The notes: a model not told the origin generated them from the letters alone. Positions 16,902 through 26,435 are shown, numbered from the stretch's first letter. The stretch: DNA of 39,342 nucleotides from Bacillota bacterium (GCA_030055235.1 JASGUW010000086.1:1-39342); one strand, 5' to 3'. Numbers and translations: made by a program.

Positions 16902-17393
16902 GTGGAAGGCGTAAACCGCAAGCATCGGGCGATGTCCCGACAGTATATCGACGACAACCGTGAGGCGCTGCGTGAGATCTACACCAGTACGCACAGCCGC
17001 GCCCGCAAGCCCCGTCAGCTGACCAAGAAGGAGCGCAAGGCGCTCGGGCTCGGACGTGACCGCGGCGTGGCGCAGATGCGCAACGTACGCGTCAACCCGC
17101 TGAAGGCAAACGTAGTCTGCCGCCTGATCCGGGGCAAGGATCTGGCTGAAGCCAGGGCCATCCTGACCTACACCAACAAGGCTGTTGCTCCGATTCTGGA
17201 GAAGCTTCTGCGTTCGGCGGAGGCCAACGCGATCAACAACAACGAACTCGACTCCAGCCGCCTCTATGTGGCTGACTGCCAGGCGAACGAGGGCCCGCTG
17301 ATGAAGCGCATCATGCCCCGCGCCCGCGGTTCCGCGCATCGTATTCTGAAGCGTACCAGCCACCTGAGCGTTGTGCTTAAAGAGAGAGAGTAA
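16902..17393 (+). CDS. rplV: 50S ribosomal protein L22 with N-terminal extension
   Basis: The L22 core begins only at about residue 55 ([28 protein letters not shown]) and ends with [22 protein letters not shown], the beta-hairpin that reaches into the exit tunnel. The protein has 163 residues against the usual 110-115, because of a basic N-terminal stretch with [20 protein letters not shown]. The GTG at 16902 stands eight bases after GGGAGGA; an in-frame ATG at 16881 overlaps the rpsS end, and another at 16932 (MSRQYIDDN) would still leave a long extension. The extra segment is likely exposed on the ribosome surface near the tunnel exit. Confidence 0.95.
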   Translation: MEGVNRKHRAMSRQYIDDNREALREIYTSTHSRARKPRQLTKKERKALGLGRDRGVAQMRNVRVNPLKANVVCRLIRGKDLAEARAILTYTNKAVAPILEKLLRSAEANAINNNELDSSRLYVADCQANEGPLMKRIMPRARGSAHRILKRTSHLSVVLKERE

Positions 17394-17404
17394 GAGGAGG
17401 TTCC

Positions 17405-18079
17405 ATGGGACAGAAAGTACATCCCCACGGCTTTCGCGTTGGTGTAATTAAGGATTGGGATACCAAGTGGTTCGCGAATAAGAAGACCTTCTCGCGCTAC
17501 CTCGTTGAAGACAAGAAGATCCGCGATTTCGTTAAAAAGGAATGCTTCAATGCCGGCTGTCCGCGCATTGAGATCGAGCGTAAGGGCGATGAGAAGATCG
17601 TTCTCTCCATCTGGGCCGCCAAGCCTGGCATGGTGATCGGCCGTCAGGGCTCCGGGATCGACCAGCTCAAGCGCAATCTGAAGTCCAAGTTTGGCCACGA
17701 TTTCCTGATCAACGTCAATGAGATCAAGAACGCCGACGTCGACGCCCAGCTGGTGGCCGAGAGTATCGCCGCTCAGCTTGAAAAGCGCATTTCCTTCCGG
17801 CGTGCCATGAAACAGTCCATGATGCGCGCCATGAAGGGCGGAGCACAGGGGATCAAGACCATGGTCTCCGGCCGCCTGGGCGGTGCAGAAATTGCCCGTT
17901 CCGAACACTATCACGAAGGCACCATCCCGCTGCAGACCCTGCGTGCGGATATCGACTACGGTTTCTGCGAAGCCGCAACCCCGGCCGGGCGCCTCGGCGT
18001 CAAGGTCTGGATCTACCGCGGCGAAGTCTACAAGCAGCGCCGGCGTCCGGAACAACATTCTGAGGGAGGCGTGATCTAA
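17405..18079 (+). CDS. rpsC: 30S ribosomal protein S3
   Basis: A 224-residue S3 starting [20 protein letters not shown], with the KH motif [18 protein letters not shown] and the C-terminal domain [20 protein letters not shown]. It forms part of the mRNA entry channel and helps unwind mRNA. AGAGGAGG precedes the ATG; its stop shares one base with the rplP start. Confidence 0.99.
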   Translation: MGQKVHPHGFRVGVIKDWDTKWFANKKTFSRYLVEDKKIRDFVKKECFNAGCPRIEIERKGDEKIVLSIWAAKPGMVIGRQGSGIDQLKRNLKSKFGHDFLINVNEIKNADVDAQLVAESIAAQLEKRISFRRAMKQSMMRAMKGGAQGIKTMVSGRLGGAEIARSEHYHEGTIPLQTLRADIDYGFCEAATPAGRLGVKVWIYRGEVYKQRRRPEQHSEGGVI

Positions 18080-18513
18080 TGCTGCTGCCCAAACGCGTGA
18101 AATACAGGAGACAGCACCGTGGCCGCATGACCGGAAAGGCCACACGCGGTGCCGAGCTCGCCTACGGCGAATGGGGTCTCCAGGCTCTCGAACCCTGCTG
18201 GATCAAGAGCAGTCAGATCGAAGCCGGCCGTATTGCCATCAACCGCTTCCTGCGCCGCGGCGGCCAGGTCTGGATCAAGATCTTTCCGGACAAGCCGGTG
18301 ACGCAGAAGCCCGCCGAGACGCGCATGGGTTCCGGCAAGGGCAGCCCCGAATACTGGGTAGCCGTTGTCAAGCCCGGCCGGGTGCTCTTCGAGGTCGCCG
18401 GCGTCAGCGAGGAGAATGCCCGTGAAGCACTGCGCCTGGCCAGCCACAAGCTGCCGTGCCGCACACGCGTCATCGGACGCGAAATGGAGGGTGGTGTCGG
18501 CGATGAAGGCTAA
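18079..18513 (+). CDS. rplP: 50S ribosomal protein L16
   Basis: A 144-residue L16 with [20 protein letters not shown] at the start and [24 protein letters not shown], the loop near the A-site tRNA elbow. Length is normal. The start overlaps the rpsC stop (TAATG) and the end overlaps rpmC by 11 bases. Confidence 0.99.
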   Translation: MLLPKRVKYRRQHRGRMTGKATRGAELAYGEWGLQALEPCWIKSSQIEAGRIAINRFLRRGGQVWIKIFPDKPVTQKPAETRMGSGKGSPEYWVAVVKPGRVLFEVAGVSEENAREALRLASHKLPCRTRVIGREMEGGVGDEG

Positions 18514-18703
18514 ACAGTACCGTGAGCGCTCCAACGAGGAGCTCCAGAGCGAAATCCGCCAACTCAAGGAACAGCTGTTCCGCCTGCGCTTCCAGCATGC
18601 CACCAAGCAGCTTGAGAATACCAGCGAGCTGCGCAACGTGCGCCGTGACCTGGCCCGTGTGAACACCATCCTGCGCGAGCGGGAACTCGCCAAGTCGCGT
18701 TGA
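18503..18703 (+). CDS. rpmC: 50S ribosomal protein L29
   Basis: This 66-residue protein begins [20 protein letters not shown] and has the two-helix L29 pattern [20 protein letters not shown]. The ATG at 18503 lies inside the end of rplP, after GGAGGGTGGTGTCGGCG. A longer open frame covering the same bases in a neighbouring phase starts inside rplP and is not the real start. L29 borders the tunnel exit with L23. Confidence 0.98.
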   Translation: MKAKQYRERSNEELQSEIRQLKEQLFRLRFQHATKQLENTSELRNVRRDLARVNTILRERELAKSR

Positions 18704-18721
18704 GTCTAGGAGGACGAAGCA

Positions 18722-18979
18722 ATGAGTGAACGCAATCTGCGCAAAACCCGCGTCGGCGAGGTAACCAGCGACAAGATGGACAAGACCGTTGTTGTCGCGA
18801 TTGTCGAGCATGTCAAGCATCCGCTGTACCGCAAGTACATCAAGCGGACTCTGAAGCTCAAGGCACATGACGAGAACAATGCCTGCGGCATCGGTGATCG
18901 CGTCCGGGTCATGGAGACGCGCCCCCTGAGCCGGGACAAGCACTGGCGCGTCACGGAAATTATTGAGAAAGCCAAGTAG
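18722..18979 (+). CDS. rpsQ: 30S ribosomal protein S17
   Basis: An 85-residue S17 with the OB-fold pattern [20 protein letters not shown] and [33 protein letters not shown]. It is a primary 16S binder in the lower 30S body. AGGAGGAC precedes the ATG. Confidence 0.99.
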   Translation: MSERNLRKTRVGEVTSDKMDKTVVVAIVEHVKHPLYRKYIKRTLKLKAHDENNACGIGDRVRVMETRPLSRDKHWRVTEIIEKAK

Positions 18980-19006
18980 GCTTTTCTTGAGACTCAGGAG
19001 GAAAAG

Positions 19007-19375
19007 ATGATTCAGGTAGAATCGAGGCTCAAATCAGCGGACAATACCGGTGCCCGCGAGCTGCAGTGCATCAAGGTCCTGGGCGGATCCTGGCGCAAGT
19101 TTGCCGGTATCGGTGATGTCATCGTCTGCTCAGTGAAAGAAGCGACACCCGGCGGCGTTGTTAAAAAAGGCGAAGTCGTCCGTGCGGTCATCGTCCGCAC
19201 CCGTGACGCCGTCCGCCGCGCCGACGGTTCCTATATCCGTTTTGATGAGAACGCCGCAGTCATTCTGCGCGAGGACAAAAACCCCCGCGGCACGCGCATC
19301 TTCGGGCCGATCGCCCGTGAACTGCGTGAAAAAGAGTACATGCGCATTCTCTCTCTTGCGCCCGAAGTGCTTTAG
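19007..19375 (+). CDS. rplN: 50S ribosomal protein L14
   Basis: The 122-residue protein has the canonical L14 sequence, [20 protein letters not shown], then [15 protein letters not shown] and [23 protein letters not shown]. It contacts 16S rRNA to form a subunit bridge and is the binding site of the silencing factor RsfS. CAGGAGGAAAAG precedes the ATG. Confidence 0.99.
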   Translation: MIQVESRLKSADNTGARELQCIKVLGGSWRKFAGIGDVIVCSVKEATPGGVVKKGEVVRAVIVRTRDAVRRADGSYIRFDENAAVILREDKNPRGTRIFGPIARELREKEYMRILSLAPEVL

Positions 19376-19384
19376 GAGGAGATC

Positions 19385-19729
19385 ATGGCAAAGGTACATG
19401 TAAAAACCGGAGACCAGGTCTATGTCCTGCGCGGCAAGGACAAGGCCCGCACGGGCAGAGTCCTGCGCGTTCTCCCAGCCAGCAACCGCGTTGTCGTTGA
19501 GGGCGTCAATATAGTGACCAAGCACGCAAAGCCCCGCAGCCAGAGCCAGCAGGGCGGCATCATGACCTTTGAGGCGCCGATCGCGGCCGCTAACGTCATG
19601 CTTGTCTGCCCGTCCTGCCAGCGCCCCTCGAAGGTCGCCCGCCGCTTCAACGACGAAGGTGTCAAGGTGCGTGTCTGCAAGGCCTGCGATGCCGAGATCT
19701 CAGAGATCTCGAAGCCCAAGCGCCGCTAG
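19385..19729 (+). CDS. rplX: 50S ribosomal protein L24, zinc-ribbon form
   Basis: A 114-residue L24 with a KOW motif (KTGDQVYVLRGKDKARTGRVLRV) and EGVNIVTKHAKPRSQSQQGG. The C-terminal half has CPSC and CKAC, a four-cysteine arrangement that could bind zinc and is common in clostridial L24. L24 starts 50S assembly near the tunnel exit. TTTAGGAGGAG overlaps the rplN stop and serves as its ribosome-binding site. Confidence 0.98.
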   Translation: MAKVHVKTGDQVYVLRGKDKARTGRVLRVLPASNRVVVEGVNIVTKHAKPRSQSQQGGIMTFEAPIAAANVMLVCPSCQRPSKVARRFNDEGVKVRVCKACDAEISEISKPKRR

Positions 19730-19741
19730 GAGGACCAGGAG

Positions 19742-20293
19742 ATGGCCAGACTTAAGGATCGCTATCGCGACGAAATCGTGCCCGCCCTGCGCGAGCAGTT
19801 TAATTACAAGAACATCATGGAAGTGCCGAAGCTGGAGAAGATCGTTCTCAACGTCGGCGCCGGCCGGGATGCCCATGAGAACGCCCGCGCGGTTGAGAGC
19901 GCCGCGGCCGATCTCGCCATCATTACCGGTCAGAAGGCTGTCATCACGTCGGCAAAGAAGTCCATTGCGAACTTCCGCCTGCGTGCCGGCATGCGTGTCG
20001 GAGCGAAGGTGACCCTGCGCGGCGACCGCATGTACGAGTTTCTGGATCGCTTCATCAACATCGCGATCCCGCGTGTCCGTGACTTCCGCGGCCTTTCGCC
20101 GAACGCCTTTGACGGGCGCGGCAACTATGCCGTCGGCATGCGCGAGCAGCTGATCTTCCCGGAGATCGACTACGACAAGATCGACAAGATCCGCGGCATG
20201 GATATCATCATCGTGACCACGGCGAAGACCGATGAGGAAGGTCGCGAACTGCTGCGGCAGTTCGGCATGCCCTTCGCGAAACAAGGAGCGTAA
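19742..20293 (+). CDS. rplE: 50S ribosomal protein L5
   Basis: A 183-residue L5 containing [36 protein letters not shown] and [20 protein letters not shown]. It binds 5S rRNA and contacts P-site tRNA. Length is normal. TAGGAGGACCAGGAG precedes the ATG. A 487-codon antisense frame across rplE-rplF is a composition artefact. Confidence 0.99.
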   Translation: MARLKDRYRDEIVPALREQFNYKNIMEVPKLEKIVLNVGAGRDAHENARAVESAAADLAIITGQKAVITSAKKSIANFRLRAGMRVGAKVTLRGDRMYEFLDRFINIAIPRVRDFRGLSPNAFDGRGNYAVGMREQLIFPEIDYDKIDKIRGMDIIIVTTAKTDEEGRELLRQFGMPFAKQGA

Positions 20294-20296
20294 CCC

Positions 20297-20482
20297 ATGG
20301 CAAAACTCTCGAAGCGTATCCAGGCCCAGCGTGAGCCGAAGTACTCGACTCGACAGCACAACCGCTGCCAGCTCTGTGGCCGCCCGAAGGCCTATCTGCG
20401 CAAGTACGGTATCTGCCGTCTGTGCTTCCGTGAGCTGGCGCACAAGGGTCAGATTCCGGGCGTGCGCAAGGCGAGCTGGTAG
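20297..20482 (+). CDS. rpsN: 30S ribosomal protein S14, zinc-binding type
   Basis: A 61-residue short S14 with both cysteine pairs, CQLC and CRLC, that is, the zinc-binding C+ form, plus [10 protein letters not shown] and [16 protein letters not shown]. Short C+ S14 is typical of Gram-positive bacteria; a zinc-independent copy, if any, would lie elsewhere. It follows rplE by three bases with CAAGGAG as ribosome-binding site. Confidence 0.99.
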   Translation: MAKLSKRIQAQREPKYSTRQHNRCQLCGRPKAYLRKYGICRLCFRELAHKGQIPGVRKASW

Positions 20483-20497
20483 GTCGGAGGTATTTAG

Positions 20498-20893
20498 ATG
20501 CAGATTACAGATTCCATCGCGGACATGCTCACACGCATCCGCAACGCCGGTATGGGCCTGAAGCCCACCGTCGACGTACCGGCCTCCAAGATGAAGCGCG
20601 CCATCGCCCAGATTCTCGTCGAAGAAGGCTATATCGCCCGCTTCGAAGAACTCGACGGCCAGTATCAGGGTGTTCTGCGCCTGACGCTGAAGTATGCCGA
20701 TCGCAAGCCCGTCATTTCGGGTCTCAAGCGCATCAGCCGCCCGGGTCTGCGCGTCTATTCGAGCGCCGAGGACCTGCCGCGGGTACTGGGAGGCCTGGGC
20801 ATCGCCATCGTATCCACCAACCAGGGCGTCATGACCGACCGCAAGGCACGTCAGCAGCGTGTCGGCGGCGAAGTTCTGGCCTACATCTGGTAA
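20498..20893 (+). CDS. rpsH: 30S ribosomal protein S8
   Basis: A 131-residue S8 beginning [19 protein letters not shown] and ending [12 protein letters not shown], close to the usual end. S8 organises the central domain of 16S rRNA and in E. coli represses the spc operon. TCGGAGG precedes the ATG. Confidence 0.99.
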   Translation: MQITDSIADMLTRIRNAGMGLKPTVDVPASKMKRAIAQILVEEGYIARFEELDGQYQGVLRLTLKYADRKPVISGLKRISRPGLRVYSSAEDLPRVLGGLGIAIVSTNQGVMTDRKARQQRVGGEVLAYIW

Positions 20894-20968
20894 TAGAAAA
20901 ACCAACACTCTGAAAGGGAGCCTTCCCGGATGGGAAAGGCTTCGCAATCTGAAGAGCAGGAGGAAAGA

Positions 20969-21508
20969 ATGTCCAGAATCGGAAAAAAACCGATCGCCCT
21001 CCCGGAGGGCATCAAAGTCGACATCACGGATGGTGTCGTCAGCGTGAGCAACGGTCGTGAGACTCTGACGCAGGCTGTCGATCCGCGTATCCGGGTCGAA
21101 GTCCAGGATGGCAGCCTTTTGGTCAGCCGCAGCGGTGAGAACAAGGAAGACAGGGCCCTGCACGGCCTTTACCGCTCACTGATCGCCAACATGGTCCAGG
21201 GCCTGTCGACCGGATTCCGCAAGAATCTGGAGATCAACGGTACCGGTTTCCGTGCGACGAAGGCCGGCAGCAAGCTGACGCTGACGCTGGGCTATTCGCA
21301 TCCGATCGAGATCGAAGAGCCCCAGGGCATCACGATTGAAGTGCCGGCGGTCAACCGCATCGTCGTCCGTGGCGCCAACAAGCAGCTGGTCGGCGAAACG
21401 GCCGCCAGGATTCGTGCTTTGCGTGTACCTGACCCGTATAAGGGCAAGGGCATCAAATATGACAATGAAGTCCTGCGTCTGCGCGAAGGCAAGACCGGCG
21501 GACGGTAA
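20969..21508 (+). CDS. rplF: 50S ribosomal protein L6
   Basis: A 179-residue L6 with MSRIGKKPIALPEGIKVDI and the C-terminal domain NRIVVRGANKQLVGETAARIRALRVPDPYKGKGIKY. The ATG at 20969 follows AGGAGGAAAG; an in-frame ATG at 20930 has no such site and gives a non-L6 N-terminus. The 75-bp gap before it contains a hairpin, AGCCTTCCC-ggat-GGGAAAGGCT (20921-20942, one bulged A), with no T-run. Confidence 0.99.
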   Translation: MSRIGKKPIALPEGIKVDITDGVVSVSNGRETLTQAVDPRIRVEVQDGSLLVSRSGENKEDRALHGLYRSLIANMVQGLSTGFRKNLEINGTGFRATKAGSKLTLTLGYSHPIEIEEPQGITIEVPAVNRIVVRGANKQLVGETAARIRALRVPDPYKGKGIKYDNEVLRLREGKTGGR

Positions 21509-21520
21509 GGAGTAGCAGCG

Positions 21521-21856
21521 ATGATTAAGAAAATTGACCGCAAGGTCGTGCGCCGGCGCAAACAGGTACGTGTGCGCCGTAAGATCCATGGCACTGCAAG
21601 TCGCCCGCGCCTTTCAGTCTTTCGCAGCCTGAAGCATATCTACGCCCAGCTTATCGATGATGAGCGCGGCATGACATTGGCCTCCAGCTCCGGCGGCGCC
21701 AATGTTGTGGCGGCACGCGAGGCTGGCCGCCAGATCGGAGAAAAGGCGCTTGAAGCAGGCATTACCGAGGTGGTCTTTGACCGCAGCGGATACATTTACC
21801 ACGGCCGCGTCGCCGCGCTGGCGGATGCCGCGCGCGAAGCCGGGCTGAAGTTCTGA
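21521..21856 (+). CDS. rplR: 50S ribosomal protein L18
   Basis: A 111-residue L18 with [37 protein letters not shown] and a C-terminal [26 protein letters not shown]. It binds 5S rRNA with L5. TAAGGAGTAGCAGCG precedes the ATG. Confidence 0.99.
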   Translation: MIKKIDRKVVRRRKQVRVRRKIHGTASRPRLSVFRSLKHIYAQLIDDERGMTLASSSGGANVVAAREAGRQIGEKALEAGITEVVFDRSGYIYHGRVAALADAAREAGLKF

Positions 21857-21867
21857 TGGGAGGCACT

Positions 21868-22386
21868 ATGCGCACGAGATCCTACGACCGTCGTGGTCGT
21901 GAACGAGACGAGAACGAACTGAACGAGCGCGTCATCCACATCGGACGTGTTTCCAAAACCGTCAAGGGCGGCCGCAACATCCGCTTCACGGCACTGGTCA
22001 TTGTCGGTGACGGCAAGGGCCAGGTGGGCAAGGGCCTGGGCAAGGCTGCCGAGATTCCTGAGGCAATCCGCAAGGGCGTTGAAGCCGCCAGGAAGAATTT
22101 GATGCGCGTTCCGATGCTCGACACCTCGATCCCCCATGAGGTGATGGGTGTCTACGGCGGCGGCCGCGTCCTGCTGATGCCCGCCCGTCCCGGTACCGGC
22201 GTCATCGCCGGCGGACCCGTGCGTGCGGTCTGTGAGCTTGCCGGCATTTCCGACATCCGTACCAAGAGCCTGGGTTCGAACAACCCGAACAACGTAGTCA
22301 ACGCGACGCTGGAAGGCCTCAGGTCCCTGAAGTCTCTGGAGCAGGTTGCCAGACTGCGCGGCAAGAAGCCGGAGGAGATCCTCTAA
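21868..22386 (+). CDS. rpsE: 30S ribosomal protein S5
   Basis: A 172-residue S5 with [38 protein letters not shown] and the C-terminal [24 protein letters not shown]. The ATG at 21868 lies five bases after GGGAGG; the in-frame ATG at 21856 would place that site inside the gene and has no site of its own. S5 contributes to decoding accuracy and the mRNA channel. Its stop shares one base with rpmD. Confidence 0.98.
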   Translation: MRTRSYDRRGRERDENELNERVIHIGRVSKTVKGGRNIRFTALVIVGDGKGQVGKGLGKAAEIPEAIRKGVEAARKNLMRVPMLDTSIPHEVMGVYGGGRVLLMPARPGTGVIAGGPVRAVCELAGISDIRTKSLGSNNPNNVVNATLEGLRSLKSLEQVARLRGKKPEEIL

Positions 22387-22586
22387 TGGCGAAACTGTAT
22401 ATTACACTTACCAGGAGTCTGGCCAATCAGTCCAAGAACCACATCGCCACCGTTGAGGCGCTCGGCCTGAAGAAGATCGGTCAGACCGTCGAACAGGAAG
22501 ACAACCCCGCCATGCGCGGCATGGTGCGCCGGGTTGCTCACCTCGTCAGCTGCGAGGAGACGGCAGTGGAAGGGAGCGGAACATGA
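22386..22586 (+). CDS. rpmD: 50S ribosomal protein L30
   Basis: A 66-residue L30 with [32 protein letters not shown] and the [15 protein letters not shown] end typical of the family. The start overlaps rpsE (TAATG), and the end overlaps rplO by four bases. The last ten residues ([12 protein letters not shown] region) extend past the usual L30 end. Confidence 0.97.
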   Translation: MAKLYITLTRSLANQSKNHIATVEALGLKKIGQTVEQEDNPAMRGMVRRVAHLVSCEETAVEGSGT

Positions 22587-23083
22587 AGCTGAATGAGCTC
22601 TCCGCCCGGGTCTACGGCGATCATGCCGAACTGGTGGCCCAGGGCGAAAAGAAGGGTCCGATCCGCCTCAAGCCCTGGCGCAAGGGACGCGGTCACGGCT
22701 CCGGCAACGGCAAGACGGCCGGTCGCGGCCACAAGGGTCAGAAAGCCCGCAGCGGCGGCGGCGTCCGTCCCGGATTTGAGGGCGGCCAGAGCATGATGTT
22801 TATGCAGCTGCCGAAGCGCGGCTTCAACAACAAGCGCTTCAGCCGCAAGCTCGTGTCACTGCCGGTCGGGCGTCTGAATGCTTTTGAAGACGGCGCTACG
22901 GTCGATCTGGAAAGCCTGCGTCAGGCGGGCGTGCTCAAGTTCAGCCCGCACGGTGTCGAGGGTCTGAAGATTCTCGGCGGTGGCGGTGAACTCGAGCGGC
23001 GGCTGACGGTCCGGGCGACCCGGGTTACCGAGCAGGCGCGTACCGCCATCGAAAAGGCGGGCGGCACGGTCGAGGAGATCTGA
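22583..23083 (+). CDS. rplO: 50S ribosomal protein L15
   Basis: A 166-residue L15 with the glycine-rich [24 protein letters not shown] and [20 protein letters not shown]. It is a late 50S assembly protein. GGAAGGGAGCGG lies upstream within rpmD. Length is slightly above the typical 145-150. Confidence 0.98.
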   Translation: MKLNELSARVYGDHAELVAQGEKKGPIRLKPWRKGRGHGSGNGKTAGRGHKGQKARSGGGVRPGFEGGQSMMFMQLPKRGFNNKRFSRKLVSLPVGRLNAFEDGATVDLESLRQAGVLKFSPHGVEGLKILGGGGELERRLTVRATRVTEQARTAIEKAGGTVEEI

Positions 23084-23084
23084 G

Positions 23085-24383
23085 ATGGGTGGAGGCATGC
23101 TCGAAACCCTGAAGCGGGCCTGGCTGGTTCCTGATCTGCGCCGGCGCCTGCTTTTCACCGTGCTGATGATCGTGATTTTCCGCGTCGGAGGCAACATCCC
23201 GGTACCCGGTATCGACCGTCCTGCCTTCACCGCGCTGCTGCAGCGCTTCGGCCAGCTGGGCTCACTGATGGACATCATGTCCGGTGGTGCACTGGCGACG
23301 GTGTCGATCTTCGCAATGGGTATCACGCCCTATATCAACGCCTCGATCATCATTCAGCTCCTGACCGTCGCGATCCCCTACCTGGAGAATCTCTCCAAGG
23401 AAGGGGAGACGGGGCGGAAGAAGATTCAGCAGATCGTGCGCATCACCACGGTGGCGCTGGCGCTGCTGCAGGCATTCGCATTCTGGTTCAACACCCGTCA
23501 GGTGGCGACCGGGGCGCTGCCGATCTGGCTCAACGGCCTGGTCGTCACGCTGACCTTCACCGCCGGCACGGCCGTCATCATGTGGATCGGTGAGCTGATC
23601 AACGACCGCGGCGTGGGAAACGGTATTTCGATCATCATCTTTGCCGGTATTGTCTCCCGCGTGCCCCAGATGATTTCCAGTCTCTGGATGCTGGCCAGGC
23701 AGTGGGCGGTCAATAATATTTTCTTCGCCCTGCTGGGTGTAGCCCTGATCGTGGTGCTGACCATCGGCGGTATTCTGGGTGTGCTCTTCGTGCAGATGGC
23801 CGAGCGCCGCATTCCGATCCAGTACGCCAAGCGCGTTGTCGGCCGCCGTATCTACGGCGGACAGGCAACTTATCTGCCGATCAAGGTCAATCAGTCAGGC
23901 GTGCTGCCGGTCATCTTCACGATGTCCATCCTGCAGATCCCGAACCTGATCATCACCTTCTTCTTCAGCCACAGCAACGGCCCCATCGTCAACTGGTTCC
24001 GCAACTTCAGCACCAGTCCCGTCTACTATGTCATGCAGGCGATGCTGATCATCGGTTTTACGTTCTTCTACTCGATGATTCAATTCAATCCGGTTGAGAT
24101 CGCCAACAACATCCAGAAGAACGGCGGCTACATTCCCGGCATCCGTCCGGGCCGGCCGACATCGGACTACATCTCTCGTACCGCACACCGACTCAGCTGG
24201 TTTGACGGCATCTTCCTTGCCATTATTACGCTGACGCCGATGCTGCTGGGGATCTTCACTCGGACTTCGTCGATCTGGTTTGGCGGTACGGCCATCATCA
24301 TCATCGTTGGTGTCTGTCTGGACCTTGTCAACCAGCTCGAAGCGCAGATTTCGATGCGTAACTACAAGGGGTTCCTAGACTGA
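23085..24383 (+). CDS. secY: Preprotein translocase subunit SecY
   Basis: The 432-residue membrane channel of the Sec system, with ten hydrophobic segments. Typical sequence includes FRVGGNIPVPGID, GGALATVSIFAMGITPYINASIIIQLL, the cytoplasmic loop with EGETGRKK, AERRIPIQYAKRVVGRR and PVEIANNIQKNGGYIPGIRPG. The ATG at 23085 has GAGGAG seven bases upstream; an in-frame ATG at 23097 has GGTGGAGG and also fits, giving 428 residues. It is coupled to adk by a one-base overlap (TGATG). Confidence 0.98.
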   Translation: MGGGMLETLKRAWLVPDLRRRLLFTVLMIVIFRVGGNIPVPGIDRPAFTALLQRFGQLGSLMDIMSGGALATVSIFAMGITPYINASIIIQLLTVAIPYLENLSKEGETGRKKIQQIVRITTVALALLQAFAFWFNTRQVATGALPIWLNGLVVTLTFTAGTAVIMWIGELINDRGVGNGISIIIFAGIVSRVPQMISSLWMLARQWAVNNIFFALLGVALIVVLTIGGILGVLFVQMAERRIPIQYAKRVVGRRIYGGQATYLPIKVNQSGVLPVIFTMSILQIPNLIITFFFSHSNGPIVNWFRNFSTSPVYYVMQAMLIIGFTFFYSMIQFNPVEIANNIQKNGGYIPGIRPGRPTSDYISRTAHRLSWFDGIFLAIITLTPMLLGIFTRTSSIWFGGTAIIIIVGVCLDLVNQLEAQISMRNYKGFLD

Positions 24384-25063
24384 TGAAACTGATACTTTTG
24401 GGACCGCCCGGAGCGGGCAAGGGCACGGTGGCGGCCAATGTCGAAGTACTCGGCCGCTGCCATCATATTTCGACCGGCGAACTCTTCCGTCAGCACCTGC
24501 GTGACAACAGCCCGTTGGGACGCGAGGTGCGCTCCTATATGGAGGCGGGGGAGCTGGTCCCCGATGAACTGACGGTGCGCCTGGTAGAGGCGCGTATCGT
24601 GCAGGAGGACGGCAGTATCGAAGATTTCGTGCTGGACGGCTTTCCGCGCACCATCCCGCAGGCCGAAGCACTGGATGAACTGCTCGAGCGTCACGGTACG
24701 GAGATTGCGGCTGTTATCCTGCTTGAGGTCGACGATGAGGAGATTGTGAAGCGCCTGTCAGGGCGTCTGGTCTGCGCCGACTGCGGCCAGGTCTACAATC
24801 TGGAATCCAGTCCGCCGAAGCAGGCCGGTGTCTGCGACAGCTGCTCCGGTGAGCTGCGGCGCCGCGCTGACGACAGTGAAGCCACGGTGCGGCAGCGCCT
24901 GGCAGGTTACCACAGCCAGACCGAGCCCCTGATCGACTACTACGGCCGCCGCGGTCTGGTACTGACGGTCGATTCATCGGGCTCGCCCGCCCGCACCCAG
25001 GCCAATGTCGGCGTGGCGCTGGCGGACCTCATCGACAGACGGCCCGATCTGGCGCGTTCATGA
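24383..25063 (+). CDS. adk: Adenylate kinase, zinc-containing LID
   Basis: A 226-residue kinase interconverting AMP, ADP and ATP. It shows the P-loop GPPGAGKGT (about residue 7), the AMP site HISTGELFR, LDGFPRTIPQAEAL, and a LID domain with CADC and CDSC, the four-cysteine zinc site frequent in Gram-positive and thermophilic enzymes. RRADDSEATVRQRLAGYHSQTEPLIDYY completes the ATP and AMP binding residues. The start overlaps secY and the stop overlaps map. Confidence 0.98.
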   Translation: MKLILLGPPGAGKGTVAANVEVLGRCHHISTGELFRQHLRDNSPLGREVRSYMEAGELVPDELTVRLVEARIVQEDGSIEDFVLDGFPRTIPQAEALDELLERHGTEIAAVILLEVDDEEIVKRLSGRLVCADCGQVYNLESSPPKQAGVCDSCSGELRRRADDSEATVRQRLAGYHSQTEPLIDYYGRRGLVLTVDSSGSPARTQANVGVALADLIDRRPDLARS

Positions 25064-25818
25064 TTCATCTGCGCTCGGAATCGGACATCGCTCAGCTGGC
25101 CAGGGCCGGCCGTATTGTGGCCTTGGTACTGGAGCGCATGGGTGAAATGATCAGGCCGGGGATCTCTACCCTGGAACTGGATCAGGAAGCCGAGCGCCTG
25201 ATCCGTCAGGCCGGCGCCCGTCCCGCCTTTCTGGGCTACGGCAACCCGCCCTTTCCGGCTTCGATCTGTGCCTCTCCGGAGGAGGTCGTCGTCCACGGCA
25301 TCCCTTCGCGGCAGGTCATCCTGCAGGAAGGGGAGATCATCAGCATTGACGTCGGTGCGGAACTTGACGGCTGGTATGGCGACGCCGCCCGCACCTTTGC
25401 CGTAGGAGAGATCTCCGCGGAAAAGCAAAGGCTGATCCGGATCACCCGGGAGGCCTTTTACGCCGGTATGGACAAGGCCCGGCCCGGCAACCGACTGGGC
25501 GATGTGTCGGCCGCCATCCAGGCCGTCGCCGACCGTAACGGGCTTGGTGTAGTCCGCGATCTGACCGGACATTTCATCGGCCGTGAGATGCATGAAGAGC
25601 CGTCAATCCCGAACTTTGGCCGTGCCGGCCGCGGGCCGCGCCTGGCCGCCGGCATGATTCTGGCGATTGAGCCGATGTTTGCACTCGGCGGCTGGCAGGT
25701 CACCCTGGACCCGGTTGACGAGTGGACGATCCGCACCAGGGACAAAAGTCCGGCGGCTCACTATGAGAACACGATTGCGATTACGGAGGAGGGGCCGCTG
25801 ATCCTCTCCCGCCTGTGA
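25060..25818 (+). CDS. map: Methionine aminopeptidase, type I
   Basis: A 252-residue enzyme that removes the initiator methionine. Metal-site regions are visible: Asp residues in ISIDVGAELDGWYGDAARTF, the His of GHFIGREMHEEPSIPN, the Glu of MILAIEPMF and the terminal Glu in ENTIAITEEGPLILSRL. The upstream His is in VVVHGIPS. Length fits type Ia without the zinc-finger extension. Its start overlaps the adk stop (ATGA), its end overlaps the next gene (GTGA). Confidence 0.97.
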   Translation: MIHLRSESDIAQLARAGRIVALVLERMGEMIRPGISTLELDQEAERLIRQAGARPAFLGYGNPPFPASICASPEEVVVHGIPSRQVILQEGEIISIDVGAELDGWYGDAARTFAVGEISAEKQRLIRITREAFYAGMDKARPGNRLGDVSAAIQAVADRNGLGVVRDLTGHFIGREMHEEPSIPNFGRAGRGPRLAAGMILAIEPMFALGGWQVTLDPVDEWTIRTRDKSPAAHYENTIAITEEGPLILSRL

Positions 25819-26213
25819 TCGACGCATGCGCGCCCGAACGCGCGCCCGTACGCGTGCCCGGACCCCGGACGCGCCTCAGGGCGCCGGCGGACGGGCTCCG
25901 GCCCCGACCCGGCGGCTACTGCCGCTCGCTCGCGGGCGGTGATCGCGGTCGCCTCTACCTGATTCGCCGGGTGTATCCTGAGGGACATGGAACGGGGCGC
26001 TATCTGGATCTGGTTGACGGCAGCCGCCATGGCTGGCTGCGGCCCAAGCGCAAGAACCTGCGTCACGTCCTGGTGCTGGCGGGGGGGTCGGATCCGGAGT
26101 TCTGGGACTGGTGCCAGACACAGCAGGACATAAGACAGATTGACGGCCGCGTCAGGCGGCTGCTGGAAAAAGAGGAGAAGGAATTTATGATGAAAGAAGA
26201 ACAAGGGAGCTAG
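25815..26213 (+). CDS. KOW-domain RNA-binding protein of the spc cluster
   Basis: A 132-residue protein of the kind usually found between map and infA in clostridia. The KOW/L14e-like part is GGYCRSLAGGDRGRLYLIRRV, then LVDGSRHGWLRPKRKNLRHVLVL (about residues 33-88). Usual members are about 90 residues; here an Arg/Pro-rich stretch of about 30 residues precedes the domain and a charged tail ending LLEKEEKEFMMKEEQGS follows. The GTG at 25815 overlaps the map stop; a start nearer the KOW domain is possible, since no strong ribosome-binding site marks the GTG. Its function in the ribosome or RNA metabolism is unknown. Confidence 0.8.
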   Translation: MIDACAPERAPVRVPGPRTRLRAPADGLRPRPGGYCRSLAGGDRGRLYLIRRVYPEGHGTGRYLDLVDGSRHGWLRPKRKNLRHVLVLAGGSDPEFWDWCQTQQDIRQIDGRVRRLLEKEEKEFMMKEEQGS

Positions 26214-26216
26214 CCG

Positions 26217-26435
26217 ATGGCCAAAGAAGATGTCATTGAGGTTGAGGGCGTCGTGTTCGATGCGCTGCCGAACGCACTTTTTCGTGTGCGTCTGGAGAAT
26301 GGCCACGAACTGCTCGCCCATATTTCCGGCAAGCTGCGGCAGCACTATATCCGCATTCTGCCGGGCGACCATGTGACGGTAGAGCTGACACCCTACGATC
26401 TGACGCGAGGCCGCATCACCTGGCGGGCCAAATAG
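26217..26435 (+). CDS. infA: Translation initiation factor IF-1
   Basis: The 72-residue OB-fold protein has [61 protein letters not shown], matching IF-1 throughout. It blocks the A site during initiation. AAGGGAGC precedes the ATG three bases after the KOW gene. A terminator follows. Confidence 0.99.
   Translation: MAKEDVIEVEGVVFDALPNALFRVRLENGHELLAHISGKLRQHYIRILPGDHVTVELTPYDLTRGRITWRAK

Noticed and set aside
19700..21163. A 487-codon frame on the minus strand, and a 533-codon minus frame at 35214-36815
   Set aside because: They lie wholly opposite conserved genes (rplE to rplF; cyclophilin and metG). Long antisense frames are expected in GC-rich coding DNA.
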